This document shows, one piece after another, positions 36,066 through 49,673 of a stretch of DNA of 64,000 nucleotides. Each line of letters opens with the position of its first letter. Within the stretch, counting starts at the first letter, position 1. Origin of the DNA: Clitoria ternatea (taxonomy: Eukaryota; Streptophyta; Magnoliopsida; Fabales; Fabaceae); NCBI GenBank assembly GCA_037962975.1, contig JAYKXN010000089.1:1-64000 (forward strand). The letters are read 5' to 3'. Made by a program: the position numbers and the translations under genes. A model generated the notes under the pieces. It worked only from the letters and a program-made list of their open reading frames with translations, did no database searches and was not told where the DNA came from.

Positions 36066-39000
36066 ACATATTAAACTTGTCAATTAATCTTAGTATACTT
36101 TTAAAATTTCATTGAGTAACAAAGAAGAAAGATCAATGATTATTACATTTTCCACTAATATAAAAAGTATCAAGATTAATTAATAAAAGTATGTGTTGAA
36201 AAACATAATCAATGCACATTGTAAATTGAAAGAAGTCATATAAAAATTAACATGAAAAATTCTAAAACACATGTCACAAAAAGGATAAGAGAAAATACAT
36301 AAAAATTAAGGAAAACTAAAATATATTATTTATATTATTAATTAATATTAATATATTTTAAATTAAATGCATCAACTAAGAATAATATTTATAAAAATAA
36401 TAACATATAATTGATATCAAAGATGACTGAATCTATTTAAAAATGTTATTTATACAAATAATGATTCATTCATGTTATAAAATGACTAAAAAAAGTTACA
36501 GAGACTTCATAAATGGACACGCATGGATGCACGTACGCATGCACGAGAATTATTCAATAGTTTCATTGTATGGAATCCAAAACAACCTTGAAAGTATTTA
36601 TAAACATTGTATAAAACTTTTAAAAAGAAAAGAAGTCTCGCCACTAGTTCTTTTTCAATCACCGTATTATGTTATTTTATGTTGATTAAGAAATTTAGTT
36701 ATTTTAGGTAAACATATTAAACTTGTCAATTATTCTTGGTATACTTTTAAAATTACATTGAATAATAAGGATGAAATATCAATGATTATTTCATATTCCA
36801 CTGATATAAATATTTTCATGATTATTTATTAACAGTATGTGTTGAAAAAATAATCAATGCACACTGTAAATTGAAAGAAGTCATATAAAAATTAACAAGA
36901 ATTCAAAAACACGTCTCATAAAAAGGATAAAAGAAAATACATTAAAAACTAAGGAAAAATAAAATATATTTTTTATATTTTTTATTAATATTAATATATT
37001 TTAAATTAAGTGCATCAATTAAGACTTGATGTGACCCCTTACGTGATTCTCTTACTAAATAAACCTTAAAAGATAAAAGCATATAATTATTAATAATATA
37101 TAATTTCTTAATTCTTTTTGTCAGATTCTTTTACTATCGATCTTTACGATCAATAAATGGAAAAAGGGAATTAATCAACTTCTATTGATAATTGATAGCA
37201 AAAGTGAGAGAATTCTAATCAAGAATAATATTTATAAAAATAATAACATATAATTGATATCAAAGATGACTGAATCCATTTAAGAATGCTATTTGTACAA
37301 AGAATGATTCATTGAAGTCATTAAACGAATAAAGAAACTCATAAAAACTACATAAATGGACACACATGCATGGACGCACGTACACATGCATGAAAATTAT
37401 TTCGTAGTTTCATTGTATCGACTCCAAAACAACATTGAATGTATTTATAAATATTGTTTAAAACTTTTAAAAAGAAAAGAAGTCTCACCACTAGTGCTTT
37501 TTCTATCACCATATTATGTTATTTTATGTTGATTAAGAAATTTATTTATTATAGATAAACATATTAAACTTGTCAACTATTTTTGATATACTTTTTAAAT
37601 TATATTGAATAATAAACAAGAAAAATCAATGATTATTTCATATTCTACTGATATAAATATTATCAAGCTTAATTTATAAGAGTATGTATTTAAAAAAGGA
37701 TAAGAGAAAATACATTAAAAATTAAGGAAAAATAAAATATATTATTTATAGTTTTAATTAATATTAATATATTTTAAATTAAATGCATCAACTAAGACTT
37801 GGTATGATCCTTTACGCAATTCTCTTACTAAATAAACCTTAAAAAATGAAAGAATATAATTATTAATAATATATAATTTGTTAATTATTTTTGTCTGATT
37901 CTTTTACTATTGATCTTTACTATCAATAAATGGAAAAGGGAATTCATCATCTTCTATTGATAATTGATAGCAAAAGTAAGAGAATCTAATTAAGAATAAA
38001 ATTTATAAAATAATAACATATAATTGATATCAAAGATGACTAACTCCATTTAAGAAGGATATTTGTAAAAATAATGATCATTCTGGTTATAAAACGACTA
38101 AAAAAACTCACAAAGACTTCACAAATGCACACGCATGCATGGACGTACGTACGCACGCATCAAAATTATTAAGTAGTTTTTTTTATAGAATCCAAAACAA
38201 CATTGAAAGTATTTATAAATATTGTATAAAACTTTTAAAAAGAAAAGAAGTCTCGCCATTAAGACTAAGGGAAAGTAAAATATATTATTTATATTTTTAT
38301 TAATATTAATATATTTTAAATTAAATGCATCAATTAAGACTTGAGTGACTCCTTAAAAAAGATAGAATATAATTATTAATAATATATAATTTGTGAATTA
38401 TTTTTGTGAGATTCTTTTACTATCGATCTTTACTATCAATAAATGGAAAAAGGGGAATTAATCAACCTCTATTGATAATTGATAGCAAAAGAGAGAGAAT
38501 TCTAATTAAGAATAATATTTATAAAAATAATATTATATAATTGATATCAAAGATGACTGAATCCATTTAAGAATGCAATTTGTACAAATAATGATTCATT
38601 CACGTCATAAAACGACTAAAAAACTCACAAAGACTTCATAAATGGACACGTATGCTTGGACACACGTACGCATACACAACAATTATTAAGTAGTTTAATT
38701 GTATGGAATCCAAAACAACCTTGAAAGTATTTATAAACATTGTATAAAACTTTTAAAAAGAAAAGAAGTCTCGCCACTAGTTCTTTTTCAATCACTGTAT
38801 TATGTTATTTTATGTTGATTAAGAAATTTAGTTATTTTAGGTAAACATATTAAACTTGTCAATTATTCTTGGTATACTTTTAAAATTACATTGAATAATA
38901 AGGATGAAATATCAATGATTATTTCATATTCCACTGATATAAATATTTTCATGATTATTTATTAACAGTATGTGTTGAAAAAATAATCAATGCACACTGT

Positions 39001-42000
39001 AAATTGAAAGAAGTCATATAAAAATTAACAAGAATTCAAAAACACGTCTCATAAAAAGGATAAAAGAAAATACATTAAAAACTAAGGAAAAATAAAATAT
39101 ATTTTTTATATTTTTTATTAATATTAATATATTTTAAATTAAGTGCATCAATTAAGACTTGATGTGACCCCTTACGCGATTCTCTTACTAAATAAACCTT
39201 AAAAGATAAAAGCATATAATTATTAATAATATATAATTTCTTAATTCTTTTTGTCAGATTCTTTTACTATCGATCTTTACGATCAATAAATGGAAAAAGG
39301 GAATTAATCAACTTCTATTGATAATTGATAGCAAAAGTGAGAGAATTCTAATCAAGAATAATATTTATAAAAATAATAACATATAATTGATATCAAAGAT
39401 GACTGAATCCATTTAAGAATGCTATTTGTACAAAGAACGTTTTATTAAAGTCATTAAACGAATAAAGAAACTCACAAAGACTTCATAAATGGACACGCAT
39501 GCATGGACGCACGTACGCATGCATGAAAATTATTTCGTAGTTTCATTGTAAGGAATCCAAAACAACATTGAATGTATTTATAAATATTGTTTAAAACTTT
39601 TAAAAAGAAAAGAAGTCTCACCACTAGTGCTTTTTCTATCACCATATTATGTTATTTTATGTTGATTAAGAAATTTAGTTATATTAGGTAAATATATTAA
39701 CTTGTCAATAATTCTTGGTATACTTTTAAAATTACATTGAATAATAAACAAGAAGATCAATGATTATTTCATATTCCACTGATATAAATAGTATCAAAAT
39801 TAATTAATAAAAGTATGTGTTGAAAAAGTAATCAATGCACACTGTAAATTGAAAGAAGTCATATAAAAATTCACATGCAAAATTCAAAAACACATGTCAT
39901 AAAAAGGATAAGAGAAAATACATTAAAGATGAAGGAAAAATAAAATATATTTTTTATATTTTTAATTAATATTATTTTATTTTAAATTAAATGCATCGAT
40001 TAAGACTCAGTGTGATCCCTTATGCGATTCTCTTACTAAATAAACCTTAAAAAATAAAATAATAGAATTATTAATAAAATATAATTTTTTAATTAATTTT
40101 GTCACATTCTTTTACTATCGATCTTTACTATCAATAAATGGAAAAGAGAATTAATCATCTTCTATTGATAATTGATAGTAAAAGAGAGAGAATTCTAAGT
40201 AAGAATAATATTTATAAAAATAATAACATATAATTGATATCAAAGAAGACTGAAGCCATTTAAGAATGCTATTTGTACAAATTAGGATTCATTCACGTCA
40301 TAAAACGACTAAAAAAACTCACAAAGACTTCATAAATGTACACGTATGCTTGGACGCACGTATGCATGCACGAAAATTATTAAGTAGTTTCATTGTATGG
40401 AATCCAAAACAGCATTGAAAATATTTATAAATATTGTATAAAACTTTTAAAAAGAAAAGAAGAGTCGTCACTAGTGCTTTTTCTCTCACCATATTTTGCT
40501 ATTTTACGTTGATTAAGAAATTTAGTTATATTAGGTAAACATATTAAACTTATCAATTATTCTTGGTATACTTTTAAAATTACATTGAATAATAAACTAG
40601 AAAGATCAATGATTAATAAAAGTATGTGTTGAAAAAATATTCAATGCACATTGTAAATTGAAAGAAGTCATATGAAAATTAACATGAAAAAGACTAAAAC
40701 ACATGTCATAAAAAGGATAAGAGAAAATACATTGAAAATTAAGGAAAAATAAAATATATTATTTATAATTTTAATTAATATTAATATATTTTAGATTAAA
40801 TGCATCAATTAAGACTTGGTGTAATCCCTTACGTGATTCTCTTACTAAATAAACCTTAAAAAATAAAATAATATAATTATTAATAAAATATAATTTTTTA
40901 CTTAATTTTGTCACATTCTTTTACTATCAATCTTTACTATCAATAAATGGAAAAGGGAAATAATCATCTTCTATTGATAATTGATAGTAAAAGTGAGAGA
41001 ATGTAAATAAGAATTATATTTATAAAATAATAATATATAATTGATATCAAAGATGACTAACTCCATTTAAGAATGCTATTTGTAAAAATAATGATTGATT
41101 CTTGTTATAAAACGACCAAAAAAAGTTTAAAGACTTCATAAAAGCACACGTATGCATGGACGCACGTACGCACGCATAAAAGTTTTTAAGTAGTTTCATT
41201 GTATGGAATCCAAAACAACATTGAAAGTAATTATAAATATTGTATATAACGTTTAAAAAGAACAGAAGTCTCGTCACTAGTGCTTTTTCTATCACCATAT
41301 TATGTTATTTTATGTTGATTAAGAAATTTAGTTATATTAGGTAAACATATTAAACTTGTCAATTATTCTTGGTATACTTTTAAAATTACATTGAATAGTA
41401 AACAAGAAAGAACAATAATTAATAAAAGTATACGTTGAAAAAATATTCAATGCACAATGTAAATTGAAAGAAGTCATATAAAAATTAACATAAACAATTC
41501 TAAAATACATGTCATAAAAAGGATAAGAGAAAATACATTAAAAATTAAGGAAGAATAAAATATATTCTTTATAATTTTAATTAATATTAATATATTTTAA
41601 ATTAAATGCATCAATTAAGACTTGGTGTAATCCCTTACGCGATTCTCTTATTAAATAAACCTTAAAAAATAACATAATATATTTATTAATAATATATAAT
41701 TCATTAATTATTTTTGTCAGATTCTTTTACTATCGATCTTTACTATCAATAAATGGAAAATGGGAATTAATCCACCTTTATTGATAATTGATAGCAAAAG
41801 TGAGAGAATTCTAATTAACAATAATACTTATAAAAATAAAAACGTATAATTGATATCAAAGATGACTAAATCCATTTTAGAGTGCTATTTGTACAAATAA
41901 TAATTCATTCACATCATAAAACGACTAAAAAACTCACAAAGACTTCATAAATGGACACACATGCATGGACGCGCGTAGTTTCATTGTATTGAATCCAAAA

Positions 42001-45000
42001 AAACATTGAAAGTATTTATGAATATTGTTTAAAACTTTTAAAAAGAAAAGAAGTCTCGCCACTAGAGCTTTTTCTATCACCATATTATGTTATTTTATGT
42101 TGATTAAGAAATTTAGTTATTTTACATAAACATATTAAACTTCTCAATTATTCTTGGTATACTTTTAAAATTACACTGAATAACAAAAAAGAAAGGTCAA
42201 TGATTATTTCATATTCCACTGATATAGTAGTATCAAGATTAATTAATAAGAGTATGTATTGAAAAAAATAATCAATGCGCATTGTAAATTGAAAGAAGTC
42301 ATGTAAAAATGAACATGAAAAATTCTAAAACACATGTCATAAAAAGGATAAGAGAAGGTACATTAAAAACTAAGGAAAAATAAAATATATGATTTATATT
42401 TTTAATTAATATTAATATATTTTAAATTAAATGCATCAACTAAGACTTGATGTGATCCCTTACGCGATTCTCTTACTAAATAAACCTTAAAAAATATAAA
42501 AGAATATAATTATTAATTATTTTTGTCAGATTCTTTTACTATCGATCTTTTGTATTAATAAATGGAAAAAGGGAATTAATCAACCTCTATTGATAATTGA
42601 TAGCAAAAGTGAAGGAATTCTAATTAAGAATAATATTTATAAATATACTAACATATAATTGATATCAAAGATGACTGAATCCATTTAAGAATGCTGTTTG
42701 TGAAAATAATGATTCATTCACGTCATAAAACGACTAAAAAAACTCACTAAGACTTTATAAATGGACACGTATGCTTGGACGCACGTACGCATGCACGAAA
42801 GTTATTAAGTAGTTTCATTGTATGGAATCCAAAACAACGTTGAAAGTATTTATAAATATTGTATTAAACTTTTAAAAAGAAAACTAAAACATTGTATTGA
42901 ATCCAAAAAAACATTAAAAGTATTTCTAAAACATACTTCATAAAAAGGATAAGAGAAAATATATTAAAAATTAAGGAAAATTAAAATATATTATTTATAT
43001 TTTTAATTAATATTAATATATTTTAAATTAAATCAATCAATTAAGACTGAGTGTGATCCCTTATGCGATTCTCTTACTAAATAAACCTTAAAAAATAAAA
43101 GAATATAATTATTAATAATATATAATTTGTTAATTAATTTAGTCACATTCTTTTACTATCAATCTTTACTATCAATAAATGGAAAATGGAATCAATCATC
43201 TTCTATTGATAATTGATAACAAAAGTGAGAGAATCTAATTAAAATATTTATAAAAATAATAACATATAATTGATACCAAAGATGACTAACTCCATTTAAG
43301 AATTCTATTTGTAAAAATAATGACTCATTCAAGTCATTAAACGACTAAAAAGACTCACAAATACTTTATCAATGCACACGCATCCATGGACGAACGTACG
43401 CACGATTTCATCGTATGGAATCCAAAACAACATTAAATGTATTTATAAATATTGTATAAAACTTTAAAAAAAAAGAAATCTTAAAAAAAAAGAAATCTCG
43501 TCACTAGTTCTTTTTCTATCACCATATTATGATATTTTATGTTGATTAAGAAATTTAGTTATTTTAGGTAAACATATTAAACTTGTCAATTATGCTTGGA
43601 ATACTTAAAAAATTCCATTGAGTAATAAAGAAGAAAGATAAATGATTATTACATATTCCACTAATATGAATAGTATCAAGATTAATTAATAAAAGTATGT
43701 GTTGAAAAACATAATCAATACACACTGTAAATTGAAAGAAGTCATATAAAAAGTAACATGAAAAATTCTAAAACACATATCAAAAAAAGGATAAGAGAAA
43801 ATACACTAAAAATTAAGGAAAAATAAATATATTATTTATATTATTAAATAATATTAATATATTTTAAATTAAGTGCATCAACTAAGACTTGGTGTGATCC
43901 CTTACGCGATTCTCTTCCTAAATAAACCTTAAAAAAGAATATAATTATTAACAATATACAATTCGTTAATTAATTTTGTCACATTCTTTTACTATCAATC
44001 TTTACTATCAATAAATGGAAAAGGGAATTAATCAACTTCTATTGATAATTGATAGTAAAAGTGAGAGAATTCTAATGTTATAAAACGGCTACAAAAACTT
44101 ACAATGACTTCATAAATGGACACGCATGGATGGACTCACGTACGCATGCACAAAAATTATTAAGTCGTTTCATTGCATGGAATCCAAAACAACATTGAAA
44201 GTATCTATAAATATTGTATAAAACCTTTAAAAAGAAAATAAGTCTCGCCACTAGTGCTTTTTCTATCACCATATTCTGTTAATTTATGTTGATTAAGAAA
44301 TTTAATTATTTTAGGTAAACATATTAAACTTGTCAATTATTCTTGGTATACTTTTAAAATTACAATGAATAATAAAGAAGAAAGATCAATGATTATTTCA
44401 TATTCCTCTAATATAAATAGTATCAAGATTAATTTTTAAAAGTATGTGTTAAAAAAATAATCAATGCACATTGTAAATTGAAAAAAGTCATATAAAAATT
44501 AACATGAAAAATTCTAAAACACATGTCATAAAAAGGATAAGAGAAAATACATTAAAAATTAAGGAAAAATAAAATATATTAATTACTTGGTGTCATCACT
44601 TACGCAATTCTCTTTCAAAATAAACCTTAAAAAAAGAATATAATTATTAATAATATATAATTTGTTAATTAATTTTGTCACATTCTTTTACTATCAATCT
44701 TTACTATCAATAAATGGAAAAGGGAATTAATCAACTTCTATTGATAATTGATAGTAAAAGTGAGAGAATTCTAATGTTATAAAACGACTAAAAAAACTTA
44801 CAAAGACCTCATAAATGGACATGCATGGATGGACGCACATACGCATGCACGAAAATTATTAAGTAGTTTCATTGTATGGAATCCAAAACAACATTAAAAG
44901 TATTTATAAATATTGTATAAAACTTTTAAAAAGAAAAGAAATCTCGCCACTATTGCATTTTCTATCACCGTATTCTGTTAATTTATGTTGATTAAGAAAT

Positions 45001-46646
45001 TTAGTTATTTTTTGTACACATATTAGACTTGTCAATTATTCTTGGCATACTTTTAAAATTACATTGAATAATAAAGAAGAAAGATCAATGATTATTTCGT
45101 ATTCTATTGATATAAGTAGTATAAAGATTAATTTTTAAGAGTATGTGTTAAAAAAATAATCAATGCACATTGTAAATTGAAAGAAGTCATATAAAAATTA
45201 ACATGAAAAATTCTAAAACACATGTCATAAAAAGGATAAGAGACAACACATTAAAAATTAAGGAAAAAATATATTATTTATATTTTTAATTAATATTAAT
45301 ATATTTTAAATTAAATGCATTAATTAAGACTTGTGTGATCCCTTACACGATTCTCTTACTAAATAAACCTTAAAAAATTAAAGAATATAATTAATAATAA
45401 TATATAGTTTGTTAATTAATTTTGTCACATTCTTTTACTATCGATCTTTACTATCAATAAATGGAAAAAGGAATTCATCATCTTCAATTGATAATTGATA
45501 GCAAAAGTGAGAAAGTCTAATTAAGAATAATATTTATAAAATAATAACATATAATTGATATCAAAGATGACTAACTTCATTTAAGAATGCTATTTGTAAA
45601 AATAATGATCATTTTGGTTATAAAACGACTAAAAAACTCACAAAGACTTCATAAATGCACACGCATGCATGGACGCACGTACACACGCATAAAAATTATT
45701 AAGTAGTTTCATTCTATGGAATCTAGAACAACATTGAAAGTATTTATAAATATTGTATAAAACTTTTAAAAAAAAAAGAAGTCTCGCTACTAGTTCTTTT
45801 TCTATCACCATATTATGTTATTTTATGTTGAATAAGAAATTTAGTTATTTTAGGTAAACATATTAAACTTATTCTTGGCATAGTTTTAAAATTATGTTGA
45901 ATAATAGGATGAAAGAACAATGATTATTTATATTTTTAATTAATATTCTATATTTATATAAAAATTAACAAGAAAAATTCTAAAACACATGTCATAAAAT
46001 ATATTATTTATATTTTTAATTAATATTATATATTTTAAATTACATACATCCATTAAGACCTGATGTGAACCCTTACGCGATTCTCTTACTAAATAAACCT
46101 TAAAAATAAAACAATATAATTATTAATAATATATAATTTGTTAATTATATTTGTCAGATTCCTTTACTATCGATCTTTACTATCAATAAATTTAAAAAGG
46201 GAACTAATCAACCTCTATTGATAATTGATAGTAAAAGTGAAAGAATTCTAATTAATAATGTTATTTATAAAAATAATAACATATCATTGATATCAAAGAT
46301 AACTGAATCCATTTAAGAATGCTATTTGTACAAATAATGATTCATTCACATCATAAAACGACTAAAAAAACTCATAAAGACTTTATAAATGGACACATAT
46401 GCTTGGACGCACGTACGCACACATGAAAATTATTAAGTAGTGTCATTGTATGGACTCCAAAACAACATTGAAAGTATTTATAAATATTGTATAAAACTTA
46501 TAAAAAGAAAAGAAGTCTCGCCACTAGTACTTTTTCTATCATCATATTATGTTATATTATGTTGATTAACAAATTTAGTTAATTTAGGTAAATATATTAA
46601 ACTTGTCAATTATTCTTGGTATACTTTTAAAATTACATTGAATAAT
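36066..46646. repeat. Satellite A array (A2-like, deletion-rich), copy 1
   Basis: A monomers with landmarks near 36522, 37366, 38132, 38650, 39498, 40345, 41155, 41960, 42770, 43380, 44113, 44825, 45665 and 46400. Spacing ranges from about 520 to 850 bp because many monomers have internal losses: near 36380, 38254, 42885, 44075, 44775 and 45950. A short tandem duplication (TTAAAAAAAAAGAAATCT twice) lies near 43465-43500. Almost all monomers are A2-type (AAGTAGTTTCATTG, TTGATTAAG). The region is much less regular than the A1 block at the left of the window. No gene was recognised. Confidence 0.95.
40918..40993. repeat. Representative foldback within satellite A monomer
   Basis: Arms CTTTTACTATCAAT (40918-40931) and ATTGATAGTAAAAG (40980-40993) are perfectly complementary over 14 bp with 48 bp between. 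An inner ATCAAT/ATTGAT pair can also form. The same foldback, with one or two mismatches (CGAT, GATAGC), is present in most A monomers. Confidence 0.85.
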
Positions 46647-46651
46647 TTAAG
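46647..46651. other. Filler at the tandem-duplication junction (copy 1/copy 2)
   Basis: Satellite A reads to GAATAAT (46646), then TTAAG, then LTR sequence from ATCATAATTC (46652). The five bases match neither consensus at that point. An alternative is a few bases of microhomology around AAGATCA. Confidence 0.7.
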
Positions 46652-47494
46652 ATCATAATTCAATCATACGGAAACACATTTCCCATAATATTCATATCAT
46701 ATTTCAAACATATGAAAACATATTTTCCATAATATTTCATATTTCAAAGAATATGGAAACACATTTTCCATGTTATAGTAATTGTTTAATATCATATTCC
46801 AAACCATTTGCATCCATTTCACAATTTAATTCAAATTAAATGAAAATATAACTATATGAATTTCTAAACAATTAAGCAAGCAATTCTAACTTAATTTCTA
46901 TGTATTTAATATCCTATCCCCTCTTTCTTACCTCAAGTGAAGATCGTTAAGCTTTCCTTATGCTAACTCCCTTGTATTTCTTCAAATCTTCAAATTTGCG
47001 TAATTTCTTCTTATTCAGAAATTAAAGTATGAAGATTTTGAGAGCTTGAATAGGGAGATGAAAGGTTATAGGATCTGGGAGGTTTGTGGTCTGAGGAAAT
47101 GTGGGAGATCAGGGCTCTATTTATAGGCTTTCAATGTCGATTACTGTAGCAAATTACTGTAGCAATTTACTGTAGCAAATCACTGTAGCATCTCGAAATT
47201 GACATGAGGCGGTGGAAAATTGGAGAATTCTCACGAATTCTCTACATTCTACAACATTTTTCATGTGACGTTACTGTAGCATTTTACTGTAGCATTTTAC
47301 TGTAGTAGATTTTTATTTTATTTTATTATTCTATTCTACATTCTATTCTCGTTTATTTTCGTTTTAAGTCAAACTGAAAATATCCTTGTATTCATAATTA
47401 AATTTCCTATTTTCTAGGTTTCATTTCTTATTTCTCTGAGAAATTTTAATTTTTTCACTATTTAATTTACTGCTTAAAAAATTGGGCTGTTACA
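46652..47494 (-). repeat. Truncated left LTR, copy 2
   Basis: Corresponds to 30510-31350 of the intact left LTR; the outer 959 bp are missing. It keeps hairpins two to four, the TATA box (47118-47125, minus strand) and the TACTGTAGCA clusters (four and three units). It has the long form of the TA indel (AAAATATAACT), unlike the intact left LTR. Confidence 0.93.
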
Positions 47495-47873
47495 CTCTCC
47501 CCCCGTTATAAAAATTTCGTCCTCGAAATTTAAACGTACCTGGTTAAAATAATTCAGGATATTGATTCCTCATCTCATCTTCTCGCTCCCAAGTCATGCT
47601 TACTTCATCTCCTTGTTGCCAAGCTACTTTTGGTATAGTACCACTACTTTCAGTTACTAAGTATCTAATATACTCAGAGTTCTAACAATTTTACATTATC
47701 TAACTAATAATTATACAGAAACATACAAAGAGCACACATAACACACAAGCACATAAATTTCAAACAAATAGCAATCAAGGTTCATACACTTCAAGCTATC
47801 TTATGTTAATTTCTAGTTAATTCCTAAGGTTTTCTTTATATTTTATATACCATTGCTCTAATACCACTTCAGT
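47495..47873 (-). mobile_element. Retrotransposon internal region, copy 2
   Basis: 379 bp as in copy 1: PPT at 47495-47504, pol tail at 47544-47681, PBS position at 47855-47866. The PBS reads TGGTATTAGAGC on the minus strand, one base changed from the canonical form. Confidence 0.93.
47544..47681 (-). pseudogene. C-terminal pol remnant, copy 2
   Basis: Duplicate of the chromodomain-like tail at 31400-31537, again ending in NQYPELF and a stop codon. No change was noticed in the reading frame. It is a passenger of the tandem duplication, not an independent insertion. Confidence 0.83.
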
Positions 47874-49673
47874 TGTAACACCCTGGAGCCAACTTGCAAA
47901 TCCCAAGATAATTACCGTCACCATATAAAATCTCTTAGATAACTTATTTTTCCACATGGTAATTATCAAGAGATTCACAACCTGATTCCAAGGGTTACTG
48001 ATACAATATCAGAGTACGCAACCTTTTACATAATTAACTTGTTTATTATTATACATAACATAAGAGTTTCATACATATTATATTTTACAACAGGCACCTA
48101 GATCTTATAAAATATAAAGACGTACAGTACCAACAACATAGTATACACACAATACAGCCACAGTAGACATGCAAGCAAGCATCATCATCAAAAGCCTTCA
48201 TAATTCATCCAAATTAGGCAGCTTCCACTTTGTCACATATCTTCCTGGTTAATCACTAAAAGGGGTTGCCACAAGTAACAGAAAGAGTGAGATAAAATAC
48301 CAAATAAATAGAAATCAAATTAGAATAACCACAACCACAAGTAGGATGCTATGCGATGCAGATGCCAAACAAGTGTTTTGTATTATATTACGTTCTTTTA
48401 TATGAATGAAAATGCATGATGGATCCATTCTGGTGGGAACATCTGCAGTGATTTCCAACAATAACATTTTTACGGATATCCAACCGATACCGCGCCCCAT
48501 AATGCAACACCAACATCGGATAACAATATCATAATATCAATAACAAGTGTTGCGGGACCCCCCTTAAGGACACACTGCTTAGCCCTTAAGACGGCCATGG
48601 TATAAAACCACCACAGAGGTCTGTGCTCAACAGAGCGCGTTCCCCCACCAGGAACCCCCTCAAAGAACCCCTCTGCGGATTCTTTGAACGGCCAATGCAT
48701 ATGATGCATGAATACATTTCATTATCAAATTCCTTTATAACTAATTTTAACAATAAAATTATTATAACAATCAATTAAGCATACTTTATTTATAACTCAA
48801 GAATATGGAAACACATTTTCCATATTATTTATATCATAATTCAATCATACAGAAACACATTTCCCATAATATTCATATCATATTTCAAACATATGAAAAC
48901 ATATTTTCCATAATATTTCATATTTCAAAGAATATGGAAACACATTTTCCATGTTATAGTAATTGTTTAATATCATATTCCAAACCATTTGCATCCATTT
49001 CACAATTTAATTCAAATTAAATGAAAATAACTATATGAATTTCTAAACAATTAAGCAAGCAATTCTAACTTAATTTCTATATATTTAATATCCTATCCCC
49101 TCTTTCTTACCTCAAGTGAAGATCGTTAAGCTTTCCTTATGCTAACTCCCTTGTATTTCTTCAAATCTTCAAATTTGCGTAATTTCTTCTTATTCAGAAA
49201 TTAAAGTATGAAGATTTTGAGAGCTTGAATAGGGAGATGAAAGGTTATAGGATCTGGGAGGTTTGTGGTCTGAGGAAATATGGGAGGTCAGGGCTCTATT
49301 TATAGGCTTTCAATGTCGGTTACTGTAGCAAATTACTGTAGCAATTTACTGTAGCAAATCACTGTAGCATCTCGAAATTGACATGAGGCGGTGGAAAATT
49401 GGAGAATTCTCACGAATTCTCTACATTCTACAACATTTTTCATGTGACGTTACTGTAGCATTTTACTGTAGCATTTTACTGTAGTAGAATTTTATTTTAT
49501 TTTATTATTCTATTCTACATTCTATTCTCGTTTATTTTCGTTTTAAGTCAAACTGAAAATATCCTTGTATTCATAATTAAATTTCCTATTTTCTAGGTTT
49601 CATTTCTTATTTCTCTGAGAAATTTTAATTTTTTCACTATTTAATTTACTGCTTAAAAAATTGGGCTGTTACA
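47874..49673 (-). repeat. Intact right LTR, copy 2
   Basis: 1800 bp, TGTAACACCC to CTGTTACA, with TATA box at 49297-49304 (minus strand). It lacks the private changes of the copy-1 right LTR (for example GCCGTC, GGTTCC, TTAAGAG) and has the short form of the TA indel. Confidence 0.95.

Larger units (their letters stand above)
30510..46646. repeat. 17-kb tandem amplification unit, copy 1
   Basis: Contains most of the left LTR, the internal region, the right LTR, satellite B and satellite A. The same order and near-identical sequence recur from 46652. The offset is 16142-16144 bp across the retrotransposon and about 17070 bp after the extra B monomer of copy 2. Confidence 0.95.

Noticed and set aside
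46652..49673. A second independent retrotransposon insertion
   Set aside because: The left LTR is truncated at the satellite junction and the right flank is identical to copy 1 including GAAAC, so it came by segmental duplication.
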